From: Enoplolaimus lenunculus
Taxonomy: Eukaryota; Nematoda; Enoplea; Enoplida; Thoracostomopsidae
Direction of reading: 5' to 3'
Assembly: GCA_030248215.1 (NCBI GenBank)
Contig: JASANG010000967.1
Span: 1 to 64,000, forward strand
DNA length: 64,000 bases
Of this stretch, positions 23,239-37,650 are shown piece after piece. Under the pieces are notes generated by a model. It did not search any database. It was not told where the DNA came from and saw only the letters and a program-made list of their open reading frames with translations. The position numbers and the translations under genes were made by a program. Within the stretch, counting starts at the first letter, position 1. Each line of letters begins with the position of its first letter.

Positions 23239-23479
23239 TATTGATGACATACAATACTTTAAGTAAGAATGAGTGCGCAATTTTTTGATTACGATTTTGT
23301 TTTTTAAGAATATTAAACACTTAATAAACGCTGACAAGAGTTAAAATCGAGCATATTTTTTGACGTATGCATGTTACTTAGTTGGAAAACGAAAAGGGTA
23401 AACTAAGTTATGTTTTCAGCATATAAAATTTCGTTCAGCTTCTAGTTTGGGCTCCTGAACACTATGCCGTCAACTCCAC

Positions 23480-23645
23480 ACGCTTAGGCAAAGATTTAGC
23501 TTAAGGTAAAAACATTAAGCCTAAGCCTGAGCCTAAACTTTTTACTAAGCCTGAGCCTAAACTTTTTCCTAAGCTTGAGCCTAAACTTTTTTCTATGCCT
23601 GAGCCTAAACTTTTGACTAAGACTAAGCCCAGCATTAGTTTTATA
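23480..23645. repeat. TTAGGC-like array, about 30-bp unit
   Basis: Four or more units of CTAAGCCTGAGCCTAAAC plus TTTTT, with CTTAGG/CCTAAG cores. This is the longest telomere-like tract in the window, too degenerate and too internal to be a telomere. Confidence 0.7.
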
Positions 23646-23799
23646 TGCGAAAGGAAAGCGTACAAAACCTCGAGTATTCAATTGAGTCAAAATCAAAGTA
23701 ATACAATTTTTGCCATGTTACATGTGATCGCAACAAGAACAGCCGTATACTGCAAAACTTTAATTCAGAATTGATAGCTACTTTTTTGCAAACTAAACT

Positions 23800-24957
23800 A
23801 GCTATATTTAAATTCAACGGATGTTACAATATCGGATATATCAATAACGAAAGGTGACGGAGGGCGGGATGAAAATAAATAACAGTCCGTAACCGAATAA
23901 CAGGGAGTGGGATACCCATTGAAAACGCAAAAACAGCCTTGTATACCACCTTGTAAAATAAGTTGCAGTTTTTTGCGCAGAACCCACAATAAAAATTTCA
24001 CAAACTATTGTTTTTTATTAACGTCCTATAAATGTTTAATAAACAAAAAATCAAACAGTACAAAACCGTTTTACAAGCTTAGCAATAAAGATATCAATCC
24101 TATAAAGCGTTTAACTTTAGGTTTGAACGGTTTTTAGTGATCAAGCTTATATAAATGCCATAAAAATTTAATTTGCTGGATGTTAACACAAAAGTTGTTA
24201 AAGCCTAAACTTATGCATTGTATGATGAGCACTGGCGAATTCAAGAGTGCCACCCAAGACTAAACCTCCAGAAAGAGATCAAAATTAAACGTTTTCTTAA
24301 GATTTTGTACTAAAATTGCGTTTGGCTTTCCGCTAACATACGCCCCCGCCGCGAGCCTTTTTCACTCTCACACCTACATTGCGTGGTCTCCCCCATACAA
24401 TTTTCTGGTCGCGCGAGCGGTGATGAAAATTATAGATGATACTTCACGCCAGAAATTCCTAAAAATGCTGGAGATAGTTCCACCCTGAACTCTAACGACA
24501 TCACCAGCACCGCATAGCAAAGATGAATAAAGAACTGCAGCATTAACAAAACGATTCTTATGCTGAAATAGGAAACAGTAGAAACAGAAAAAAGTTTGTC
24601 AAGTTTACGGGAATGAAAATATACTCCGAATTTTCAAACCTCAGTCAAGAAAGATATGACGAACAAACACTTATAAAGAGTAGAATGGAGGCAAATGGAA
24701 AAATTTTTGAAAAAATTGTTATTTCTAAAAACAGGTAAAGGGTTTTCGTGTTAAAAATGTTTCGTTTTAAAATACAAAACATTGAAAATGCTGTTTATAG
24801 AAACTAAACGTTTATGGACTAATAGTTTAAGTAATTTTGGATTACGAGCTCAAATTACTTAGGGAAATAGAATCTTATTGATTCATACTCAAAATGGAAA
24901 CCCGAACTGTTATTACTAACCTCCTCTTATTCGGGTCATTACAGTATACCTAAAATT
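23800..24957. mobile_element. larger or rearranged relative of the CCCGAATAAGAGG element
   Basis: 23810-23905 matches the interior of 5297-5700 (AATTCAACGGATGTTACAAT, then AATAAATAACAGTCCGTAAC). The right end CCTCTTATTCGGGTCATTAC (24930-24949) is a terminal repeat of the same family. The left terminus is not visible. No transposase seen between. Confidence 0.4.
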
Positions 24958-25202
24958 CAGCTTGAACACCCGCAGCATGATATACAACTATTTATTTGAA
25001 TGGTTGAAAGACGAATAACCAATCCATGGACACCAAAATTATTATGTACACTTCTAATTTTTAGTGCACCCGAATAAATAGCAGTTTTCAGATTGTTTCT
25101 TCATGCTCTTGTTCAGTGTGTTACAAATTTCGGCCAATGTAGGGGTTTAACAGCATAAAATCATATTCCTAAACCGAAGACTAATCCTAAGAAAATGTAC
25201 CT

Positions 25203-25345
25203 ACACTGCAAAAAATGATGAGTCAAATTGACTCTCTCCGAAATAGGCTCTACGGGACTACACAAAATGAGTCAAATTCGACTCCGCCAGAGTCAAATTC
25301 TAATTTCTGAGTCGCACTTTTGACTCCGTAGGACTCGAATTTGAC
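25203..25345. mobile_element. foldback MITE (GTGAGTCAAATTGACTC family), right arm short
   Basis: Begins TACACTGCAAAAAATGATGA and continues GAGTCAAATTGACTCTCTCC. The second arm is only partly kept (GACTCGAATTTGACTCAG). Confidence 0.65.
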
Positions 25346-26660
25346 TCAGTTTGTACTCCTTTGTAGTATCGAGGAAAAACGGCACCCCGTCAAAGTAACA
25401 TGGGTTCAAACTTCGATTCTGCCGTTCCGCGCCTGAAATAATGGGTTCTTTAAATTTTGACACCACTGTGAAAACTAAAATCATTTATACAGAAAACGCA
25501 GCGGTGGCCGTTGAGCATCCGAACTGGAGAATCTCCTAAATGTTGGAGAAATTTGAATGAAATTTATGTTATATACGACATCTTTGCTTCATTACGCTGT
25601 GGCCAATTATTTTAATCAGAAGAATTCAAGTCAAGTTGGTTGTGGTCTGAACGCTTGAGTAGCCATTGACACTGGCAGATGCAGAAAGGGGAGGAGGCGT
25701 ACGCATCTCCTCGTCAGTTTTTTTGTGATAAAATGGTAATGTTCCTATACCTTACCATTTTCCCCCTCAGAAATTTTTTTGCGAAAAAATGATTAAGTCC
25801 GCATCAAAGAATTTTTTGCCAGCAACGGCACATGTATAGCATACAGTAAAAATTGCGTTTTATAACACCTGCCAACTTCCCCCGTCACAAATTTCTGGAT
25901 CCTGTCTACACTTGCTGTTGAGTGCAATTTTCGTTCGCCTTTACGTACTATATATCGTGTACCCATTATCGTTGAAAACATGGGTCTGTGTTGTATGTGC
26001 TGGTTCAAAACACAGCCCCTTTAGTTTATAGGTTTCTGAGTTCTTGTTCTATTCGCGCTGCTAGGCTATCAGAAACAAGCATATACTGATGTGATAGACT
26101 TATTCTGGCATATCGGCTGCCTAGCTATATAAACATGTATTGTAGCGCCTAGCACTAGTATAGGCTATTGGTTTGTTTGTCAGGCTCTATCATGAGCCAG
26201 CAGTGTATAGAAGCCGTCTTCACGTTGAATTGACGTTGGGTTCAGCGTTTTCATGTTGATATGGTTTAGTTTATGTTACGATAAGCTATGGTATTCACAG
26301 GCATGATATTGATAAGGTGTGTAACTTTTGTGTATATAAAAATATTTGTTAATTATAATACACGCAAACGTTTTATTTGATTCAGCTCCTATTTTTCCGT
26401 GAGAAATAGCGGACAGAATATGAAGAAACAGTTTTATTTACCATGAACTTTCAGTTACATATCGTATTTGATTCTGATTTCAAGCCTTACAAGATTCTAT
26501 TCTTGGACACTTTGATAGGAGGCGTTCCTCATCACTGTTCGGCAAGATCTTTTACGCCCGAGCTTGATTTGGTTGTCGCGTCTTGTGATGATTTTGTCCT
26601 GTGAATACGTCGGCCCATTTGCGTATAGATCAGGGGTGCAAGGTTTCCGCAGGACTATAC
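25346..26660. other. intergenic with one hAT-like remnant
   Basis: 25668-25925 has diverged inverted ends (ACACTGGCAGATGCAGAAA at left, TTTCTGGATCCTGTCTACA at right). It shares GTGATAAAATGGTAATGTTC-like text with the GCGGATCCAGAAATTTCTGA elements near 40.3 and 60.0 kb. No gene is seen. Confidence 0.45.
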
Positions 26661-26892
26661 ACTGCAAAAAATGGTGAGTCATATTGACTCTCTCCGAAAG
26701 AGGCTGTACGTAACTACAGAAGAGTCAAATTCGACTCCGCCAGAGTTAAATTCGACTCCGCCAGAGTCAAGTTCAACTTACTGAGTCGCACATTTGCGTC
26801 TGGCGAAGTCGAATTTAACTCAGATTGTGTATATAGTCCCGTAGAGCCTATTTTGGAGGAGTCAATTTGACTCACCATTTTTTGGAGTGTAT
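26661..26892. mobile_element. foldback MITE, both arms
   Basis: Left arm CACTGCAAAAAATGGTGAG; right arm CTCACCATTTTTTGGAGTG; flanked by TATA on both sides. The internal motif GACTCCGCCAGAGT is duplicated. Confidence 0.8.
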
Positions 26893-28435
26893 ATATAGCA
26901 AATGCGATGCTTCAGAATATTTTTTGCTTAGACTTAAACCTTTAGTTACAGGAATATCATTTATTGAGGCTTACATTCGGCTTAGGAAAATGAATTATGC
27001 AAACAAAAATCAGCACAAAATACTTGCATGCACTATGTGCCTCCCTTTTGGGTGCCCACGTTGTCCCTACCCACTCTCTTTATACACTGTCTGAGATGTC
27101 AATATGTCATTGTCTGAACCTTTAGACAACGAATATGCTCCAGGCCTAAATATATATCTGCCCTGACATCATTTTCGGGAACTATTATTGTCCATAGTCC
27201 CTCAGAAGGGACTCAACTTTTTGCGTTGAATGATGCGTGTGAATATGTGTGCACAGCGTATCTTTTTAAATGTGCGCGTGTGTGCTAACGTAATGTCCTG
27301 ACATCCTACGGACAACATGTATTTATCCTGAGTCCCTTCCGACAGAGTCTAGACAATTAACACTATGTTAGTACAGCTACGAAACTGTACTTTGCCTCCA
27401 GCTATTATGTGTACTTTGATGCTGTTCCTAATGGGGTGGGTGGAACATTTATTACATCGGCGCGTGCATTTTAACTTGGATAACCCATAAAGCCCACATC
27501 AATTGTTTTGATAGACCTGGACAACAGACACTTAATTTCAGCTAGTGAATAAAGCATAAAAAATACTTCCAGTTTTTATAACCTGATGAATGATCTTTGC
27601 ATCTCAGTCAAATTTTTGGATTGACGTACCGTAGTACTTTGTGGAGTACACCAGCACATTACGTCGAAGTTCGCACCCATAGCTTCAAAAGTATAAGGCA
27701 TCTATATGGATTATAGCAAGCTAACAACCTATTCATATATGTTGTTTCTTCCTCTTGCTATGGGAAGGTGACAAAAGAGGTACCAAGCGCACAATTGGGA
27801 AAGTGAAACTAGCTGGCAACCGATGCTTGGCACTCACGGCTTTTCTTTCACTTAAACATATATTAAACTCAGAAAAGCTGCCAATGTTGGAATCCCAAAA
27901 TTGAATCTTGCCCTGGTATTTAATCAGGCCCGCAGCCAGCTCACCTTGCTAGGGGGGGTTAAAAATTTTCAGGATGGCTACGGTCCCGTATTTAGTACAT
28001 GAGATTCCAGACATGATTTTATTAACGTATTCCCTCAAACACAACCATTCCTAACCAAAGTTCTGTATTAGAAGCAACTGAAAAATTACATCTGTTTCCG
28101 TCGCATATTATTATATGATATAGACATATGGCGGCTATTTTCAATGCTGTCTATCAATCCTAGTATTTACAATGCATCAAGTATGTGCCACTGAAATGTA
28201 CAAAATACTTATGTGAAATTATGTTTGATGCAGTCTTTTGGGACCACCATTTTTAGAGAAGCACGTGGCTCTGTAAGATTGACCCAGTACACACAATTGA
28301 GAAAGGAATTCGACCTGGTTCAAGCTGAGATTTTTCCAGTAACGTAATTACTTAGCTATTGTCCATGTCTTGCCGATTGTGAGCATGTGAAACAAGGTTG
28401 TCCGTTGTGTCCACATGCAATATAGTGCAGGACAC
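26893..28435. other. intergenic, no gene seen
   Basis: Short frames only. The direct pair CCCTCAGAAGGGACTCAAC and GTCCCTTCCGACAGAGTC at 27200-27350 suggests an old small element. Confidence 0.35.
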
Positions 28436-28531
28436 TTTATGTATGCTAGCTGGCAGCATGCGGTCGACACATAGTCGACGTAAAATGCAGTGGGAGAGGC
28501 GGCCTACGTGGCGCAGTGGGAGAGTGTTCGC
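28436..28531 (+). mobile_element. modular SINE, truncated (leader plus start of tRNA-like module)
   Basis: Leader GCATGCGGTCGACACATAGT...GGGAGAGGCGG, then the A-box-like CTACGTGGCGCAGTGGGAGA. It stops where the inverted copy 28532-28795 begins. Confidence 0.55.
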
Positions 28532-28795
28532 TGTCAGTCTAGGCAGGAACCAAGGACATCAGACCTTTCAACTAAGCAGCTGGAAAAGCGGGCAAGAGCG
28601 GGGATCGAACTCTCAGCCAGCCTATGGATCCTTAAGCGAGCACTTTACCACTGCGCCACGTAGCCCGCCTCTCGAACTGCATTTTTCGTCGACTATATGT
28701 GTCAACCGTATGCTGCCAGAAAGCATACAACACATTGTGCATTGCATTTATTGCATATGCGCTAGGGCAAGCATGTCTCACATGCTTACATTCGC
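28532..28795 (-). mobile_element. modular SINE: leader, tRNA-Leu-like module, body
   Basis: Read on the minus strand, the leader is 28795-28680, from TGTAAGCATGTGAGACATGC to GAGAGGCGGG. The tRNA-like module is 28676-28596 with A box GTGGCGCAGTGGTAAAGTGC, a CTTAAGG loop (anticodon TAA, Leu-like) and B box GAGTTCGATCCCC. The body is 28595-28532, CCCGCTTTTCCAGCTGC to CTAGACTGACA. A Pol III promoter of tRNA type is expected from the boxes. The same leader and body occur at 47538-47796 around a different tRNA module. Confidence 0.7.
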
Positions 28796-28799
28796 TTAA

Positions 28800-28896
28800 G
28801 GATCCGTAGGCTGAGAGTTCGATCCCCGCTCCGGAGGCCCGCTTTTCCAGCTGCTTACTTGAAAGGTCTCAAGTCCCGGTTGCTACCTAGACTGAC
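28800..28896 (+). mobile_element. modular SINE, 5'-truncated (Leu-like module end plus body)
   Basis: GGCTGAGAGTTCGATCCCCG followed by CCCGCTTTTCCAGCTGC and ending CTAGACTGACA. Confidence 0.65.
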
Positions 28897-29179
28897 ACCG
28901 ATGACTCGTTAACGTATGCGCGAAGTCGAGCTACTTGGTTTCTTTTCTGTAAACATGATTATTCTCTGTCTCAAAAGAATAACAGAACGACGAAAAAGAT
29001 TTCTAATGTTACGTTCTAGAGCTAACTGTTTGATCTTGAGTTGGTTATTTGGTGACACATTGTTAACTCCATCCGGATTTTTTTGCTTACGCGATATATT
29101 TTAAAACGATCCATTCTTGTTCCTATCCATAAATTGCAAGTTAAAGCTGAAAAAGCGGGCTTCCAGAGCGGGGATTTCG

Positions 29180-29386
29180 CCGACCATGTGTGTCGACCGT
29201 ATGCCGCTGGCAAGCATACTATATAATGTGCATTCCATATATTGTGTATGCACCAGGACAAGCATGTCTCACATGCTTACATGCCCTTATTTTCAACAAG
29301 GTCGTCCCTTGACCGTCCACCCTGTTTTCGAGTGGATACCATATTCATAGCGCGGCAATTTACCATTGCGTTCGCGGCGTGGCCCC
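29180..29386 (-). mobile_element. SINE leader plus a third tRNA-like module
   Basis: 29180-29286 is the leader in reverse (GTGTCGACCGTATGCCGC...GACAAGCATGTCTCACATGC). 29287-29386 is the reverse of 47430-47537, a sequence with CGTTCGCGGCGTGG and an A-box-like stretch, placed between leader and body. Confidence 0.45.
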
Positions 29387-29387
29387 C

Positions 29388-29603
29388 ATGTCAGTTTAGA
29401 TAGGAACCGCGACTTCAGACCTTTTCATTAAGCAGCTGGAAAAGCGAATTACATGTGGTTTCGAACTAGCGATCTTCTGCGTGTGATGCAGATGCTGTTT
29501 CCACTGTGCCACGCAGCCGGCCTCTGCAGCTACCTTTTTCGTCGACTATAGGTGCCGACCGTTTGCTGCCGGCAAGCATACTATATATTGTGCATAGAAT
29601 TGC
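29388..29603 (-). mobile_element. modular SINE: leader, tRNA-Val-like module, body
   Basis: On the minus strand, the leader 29603-29521 is followed by a tRNA-like module with GCGTGGCACAGTGGAAACAG and TAGTTCGAAACCAC. The body is 29450-29388, ending CTAAACTGACA. It is close to the plus-strand copy at 47538-47796. Confidence 0.65.
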
Positions 29604-29755
29604 ATCCGGGTCCGGTTATTCCGGGTATTTTTGCCGAAAAATTCCGGATCCGGGTCCGTGTTTTCGCTTCAATAAATACCGGGTCCGGGTCCGCGTTTTC
29701 ATAACAAATTATTCAGGGTCCAGGTATTGCAAAAATACCCGGACAAAATAACGGG
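29604..29755. repeat. CCGGGTCC-rich hAT-like fragment
   Basis: Repeated CCGGGTCCG units separated by short AT stretches, with GCATCCGGGTCCGG at one end and CCCGGACAAAATAACGGG at the other. Similar text is in 30120-30280 and 49510-49660. Confidence 0.5.
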
Positions 29756-30139
29756 AACAAAATTACCTTAGTGATTTTATTAACATCCCACGCCTACATT
29801 CTGAATAGTAACTGTATCGTACCTAAAATAGATTAGTTGCACAACCAACACTAACTGTGTGAAACACTTACGCATACATTAGAAACAGAACACAGCAAAC
29901 ATGTCTCTTAACACAACTGTTGCATGTCGTATGTAAAAGCAAGCTGCAGAAGGAAAAAGTTGGCCAACAGGCTTCACCTTTGTTGAATAATTTAACGTAA
30001 GCAGATATACTTGGGTTACGATTACGAATGCTCAATTAGGAACGGTTGGAATGGATGCTCAATTAGGAACGGTTGGAATGGTCGGGTTACAGAGACATGA
30101 CATGTCTCATTTTTAGTTAGTAATTTGACATCGGGTTTC

Positions 30140-30275
30140 TTCGGAAAATAAATTCGGGTCCGGGTTTGCATTCTTGAAAATTTTGGGCTTTTCTTCCAGA
30201 AAAATCCGGGTCCGGGCTTTTCTTCCAGAAAAATCCGGGTCCGGGATTTTCTTTCAGAAAAATCCGGGTCCGGGT
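30140..30275. repeat. minisatellite, about 30-bp unit
   Basis: Three to four units of AAAATCCGGGTCCGGG plus CTTTTCTTCCAG. Shared with copy 2 at 49520-49655, so older than the duplication. Confidence 0.75.
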
Positions 30276-30710
30276 ATTTATTTTTAGATGTTGCAACTCT
30301 AATTGTGCATGGCATATATTGCATATGCACCAGGACAAGCATGTCTCACGTTTTTACAACCCGGATTCCGAATGTCTCAAGCAAGACCCGGGCCTAATAT
30401 TATTGTGAAAACGAAAACTTGAACACAGAATTAATAAAGTTCAGGGGGCTGCCGGATTCCAAATTTGATAATTTGATATCCGACCGGAGCCGGAGCTGGA
30501 TAATTCAAATGTAATACAAGACGGCATTAAAATATCTGAACTTAGCTATCAATTCTTTCTTTTGTGGCCTGTGGTACCTAAAGTGTTAACGTGGCAAAGC
30601 TTAATTAGCAGCGCACGCCGATGCATTTCTAACACTTTAACAACGACCTTATTCCATTACTTTTCCCTTCATTATAGGCTTATTTTAAGCACAAGTTTAG
30701 GCTCTGGGTT

Positions 30711-31504
30711 CTGGCTTCTCCACAGCGGGGGGGCAGCACTTTTCGAAATTTTCATTTTCCCCCCGGCGAAAATTTTGCCGCCCCCAGGAAAGGCCCCCGG
30801 CGAATTTCCGGCCGCCCCCCAGCAAAATGCCCCCCAGCAAATTTTTTTTGCTGGGGGCCCCCAGGACTTTTCTAAGCCAAAAATTTTCAATGTTAAAACA
30901 TAAAGACCTGGACTTTTTTTGAGGCGGACATTCGATAAAATGTGATTTTATATTACGCTGAGTACTCATAATTTTTAATAGCGTTACAAATACCGGTAGT
31001 AACTAGTACAATTCAATAATGAACTGAAAAAAGCACAATTATATAAAGACCGTTTCAGGGCATACAGCATTCGAAAGTACCTTGCAGCAACAAGTTCAAC
31101 CCGCCTGAGCCTTATGATAAACTGAAGCTGTGACTAATATATAAAATATATGTTAATCACAGTTTCAATTATAGACTGTCTATATTTTATATAATTGTGC
31201 TTCTTTCAACTTCTGGTAAAGTTGTCAGTAATATTAGTTAAAATTATTGTCATTAGCGTTTGCGGGGAATTTTTGTCATGTTGAGCGGTGAGTAATCTTC
31301 AGTTGAGTTGGAAACACGATCTAGAATAAAAAAATGGTCCAAAAAGTCGGCTTGCAAAATTTTGAGCCTGCCCCCCAGGACCCCTCAGATCAACTGCCCC
31401 CCAGGAAAACTGCCCCCCAGCAAAATCAGCTGCCCCCCAGGAAACTCCTGGGCGCCCCCAGGAAACGCCCCCCGGCGAAAATTTTCAAGCTGTGGAGAAG
31501 CCAG
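30711..31504. mobile_element. C-rich TIR element, 794 bp, inserted after the duplication
   Basis: The ends are a perfect 16-bp inverted pair, CTGGCTTCTCCACAGC and GCTGTGGAGAAGCCAG, flanked by GGGTT on both sides (5-bp target duplication). Copy 2 has the empty site GGATTGGGTTAGGAATAGG at about 50151-50169. Subterminal zones hold many CCCCCAGGAAA/GCCCCCCAGCAAA motifs on the plus strand. The middle is AT-rich with an inverted pair ATATATAAAATATATG/TATATTTTATATAATT. No transposase frame. The superfamily is not clear; 5-bp duplications are seen in few superfamilies. Confidence 0.85.
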
Positions 31505-31890
31505 GGGTTAGGAATAGGAATTTTGAGATAATATAGGCTTAACTAATTAAGCGAATATGCATATTAGCTAGTAGCTAACTATTTAATTAGCTGTCTTGAA
31601 GGTTTATAAACAATTTATTCCGATTGATCGCTCCCAAAAACCCTTCGTCTTAATTTAGGCTTATTAATTAAGCTACTATGCAAATTAGCTATTAGCTAAC
31701 TATTTAATCATCGGCCTTGTAGGTTTATAGACAATTTATGCATATTAGCCATTAGGTAACTATTGAATTACCGGTTTTGGAGGTTTATACTGGTGCTAAA
31801 AGTAGATTGCTTGCAACTCTAATAATTAGTGATATACAGTAAAAAGTCTTAATTGAGCCTTAACGAATTATGCAAATTAGCCTGTGGTGA
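31505..31890 (-). mobile_element. Helitron-like element fragment (in duplication copy 1)
   Basis: Reverse-orientation units with GCATATTAGCTAGTAGCTAA and ACCGGTTTTGGAGGTTTATA, as in the element at 45057-45863. The 5' half kept in copy 2 (50580-50815) has been replaced here by unrelated sequence with CGCACG...CGTGCG ends (31894-31970). Confidence 0.65.
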
Positions 31891-32132
31891 ACGCACGCAT
31901 TTTATGAATTACAAGAAATATGTTTAATTTTAATTTGGAGTGAAATAATTTCGTAAACTCCATACGTGCGTACATATATCTTGCACTAAATCATTCTGTT
32001 CCGGGCATTTTCTCCGAGAATCTTTGCAATACACGAACTCGGCTCGGGCTTGGCAGCTTTTTGTAGTAGAAACTTCCACCCAATTAGTTACCAGTAAAAG
32101 TCAAATCCAGGTATAACTTGTAATGTGGTAGA

Positions 32133-32521
32133 CATAGTGTTTTTCTGCAATTTAGGGGCCATGGCCCCTAAAATTGGCGATTGGCCCCTAGAGATTTGGG
32201 GTTGGGGGCCAATTGGCCCCTAAAATTTTTTCACAAGCTGTTTTTCAGAAATAGGTTGCAATTTCATTCCCAGGAAAATACAAATTTTATAACTTCGCCT
32301 GCGGCGCTGCCTGATTTAATACTTGCTTATTTCACTTCAATACACCAAAAATAGTATTATTTGATTAAATCAAACTTCTTACGTTTAAATGCTTTTTTAA
32401 AAATATTGAAATTTCACATATAATAACACTGTTCACAATTGGCATCTAAAAACTCTGATTGGCCCCTAAAAACTTGTGTTTAGGGGCCAATTGGCCCCTA
32501 ATTTTGAGATGAAAAAACTCT
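32133..32521. mobile_element. hAT-like MITE, 389 bp, inserted upstream of 14-3-3 copy 1
   Basis: Flanked by TGTGGTAGA (32124-32132 and 32522-32530); copy 2 has a single TGTGGTAGATATAC, the empty site. The ends are a diverged inverted pair: TAGTGTTTTTCTGCAATTTA against the reverse complement of GATGAAAAAACTCT. Each continues into AGGGGCCATGGCCCCTA/AGGGGCCAATTGGCCCCTA palindromes. It lies 110 bp before the start codon. The hAT call rests on the end sequence; the repeat at the flanks is 8-9 bp. Confidence 0.85.
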
Positions 32522-32631
32522 TGTGGTAGATATACTTTTGTTTTAAGACTCCGTAGGCAAATTACTTACGAGTACTGCAGGTACCTTCGACTCTAGAATA
32601 ATTTCTAATATATCAATCGTTTGCGATCGCG

Positions 32632-35533
<2,902 letters not shown>

Positions 35534-36412
35534 CGGCAACAAACGTTTTGTGTGTTTTGTTATGTGTTATCTTGTCATAAACTATCTACGTTAAGCAATT
35601 ATATTCAATTGTACAATCGATTGTGAGGTAAACGCTATTCGTATATTATTTTCTTACGAATTAGGTTTTACCCAGTTCAAACCTAGTCTGGGTACAGGAC
35701 GCAAACAGAATTACAAATTCAGTAGCCACTTACCAGTTGGGTTCAAAACGCCTTCCTACTCTAATTGCACTTTTACACGGGATCAGAATGTTACCTTTAT
35801 CGTAGTTTCTGTTATGTACCCGATATGTACCATGTTAAGTTAATGTTATAATTAGCCACATTTAACAAATAGCATGCGGTATATACGTATTGCATTGGTT
35901 TATTTCATACCAGTTGATTTTCACATACGCACGCATCGGTTTGTGGGAAATCAGCATTTTTTGGCTTGGCACACTGTTTGTAAAAAGCAGTGTTTCTGGG
36001 ACCAAGGTAAGGAAATGTACATGTACATATTAAATCCATTATCAATTGTGCTCAGATGTTAGTTTTGCCTACTTATAACATTTAAACTTTTTCACATTTA
36101 GTTCGTTAGACTACCCTGTGATTTGGATCCTAGTTTTAGGCTTCATATTCACAGGACTTTGGGTTATTGATGAGCGAACAAAATGTAGTTTTACTGAATA
36201 TCTTTATACAGACTGATTCATTTGTCGGATCAGATTAATAGTAATACGCAATCCTTACAAAACGGTATGAACATAAGTGACTAATATGCTCATCTTGTGG
36301 CTTATGTTTGGAACTAAATTCTAGACTAGATATCTACTGGAGGTTATGTTATGGAAATTTTTGATTAGTCTGTGTAGTCCTGTGAAAATATATGTATTTA
36401 TCAGGGCACGAC
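35534..36412. other. 3' flank of 14-3-3 copy 1, probable 3' UTR and beyond
   Basis: Non-coding but alignable with 54102-55022 of copy 2. No further exon is seen. Confidence 0.6.
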
Positions 36413-36812
36413 CAGTGGCCAAAAATACCGAACGCGCATGAGTTTTACGGGAGCTGAATAGTAAATGCGCATGTCAATGGGAAGTGTTATTGACGACACT
36501 TTATAATGTAATGGACATAGTGATAAACAGAAATGGATGACATTGCAATCAGAACAGCAAATTTATTCTGGAACTCATACCGGAATCAGAACTGTGGGTT
36601 TTCCAACTATGAATATTTACTTATTGTAAACCCAATATTTAGGAGTAACTGTCACATTACTGGTTTGATTATTTAGCCTGTCGAAACATAAGTTTCGTAT
36701 CCGTTTGAACTTCTAATCGGAATTGTTTTTGAATCGGAACTCTAACCGCAATCGAGATGCAATGAATTTATTATCGGAACTGGAGCCGAATGTTTGGTCG
36801 TGCCCGAGTTCG
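36413..36812. mobile_element. hAT-like MITE (CAGGGCACGACC ends), older than the duplication
   Basis: Left end CAGGGCACGACCAGTGG, right end TTTGGTCGTGCCCGAG. The same element is at 55023-55490 in copy 2. The interior has GGAACTC/CGGAACT motifs. Confidence 0.7.
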
Positions 36813-37650
36813 TAATTGGAGCGAGCCAGGGTTACAAAGCATTGCGCTGACTATGTTGTTAATTCTTTAGCACTAATTTGATCGCTTTTTAGTTCTAGAT
36901 TATTATTAATACAGCTGTAAGCGCTTGACCAACTAAACGCTTTTATTTTCAAATTGCTAGTAAACCGGCATCTTTAACAGTGCTACGATTTTTTACTCAT
37001 CCAGTGCTGCGGGCATCAGATTTTGCAAAACGTTTTCAAAGTAGTTCGTTATTTCCAGATGACGTTTATTGCGTATTTCAAATTTTACTGCTGCTATAGT
37101 GCTGTCTATATTTCCACTTTAATGGCGTAGTCAAAGCTGAGCGTCTTTTTAGCTTTCGAGGTCTTCATTTTTTACGAGTTAAATTTTAGCCAGATACTGA
37201 AGTTTCATGTAAATCTAGCCGAGATATACCTAGGCTTATTCGTGCAAATGAAATCGCTGTTTTATTTTATTTTGCATTTGTTATCCATATTGTCTTGGTG
37301 GTTTTTCATATCATTCTCAAGGTCTATCAATCAATTCAAACTGGCACATGAAGTTACAGAGTTGTTACCCTGTCGGCTTTTACTTCAGTACTCACGAAGA
37401 AAACAAAAAGTACTGCTATACAATAATATATCTTTTACCCGCTTGATCAGTGTGTTTCAGTGATGTTTGTTCAAAAGCAGTTTTGAAAATTTGCAGACTA
37501 TAAATAAGATAGTTTTAGAAAAAATTGATGTTCACAAACTGCAAAACAGTCGCAGAACAGATATTTGTTTTTAATAGTTTGGAGAAAGGGGCCCATGATG
37601 ATTTTATAGGGGCCTGCTCAGATGTGGACGGTGAACTTAGAGACTGGAAC

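Noticed and set aside
23480-23645. True telomere or chromosome end
   Set aside because: Degenerate repeat with unrelated single-copy sequence on both sides.
30562-30903. Proline-rich frame PAPQQNAPQQIFFAGG
   Set aside because: Comes from the C-run subterminal repeats of the TIR element at 30711-31504.
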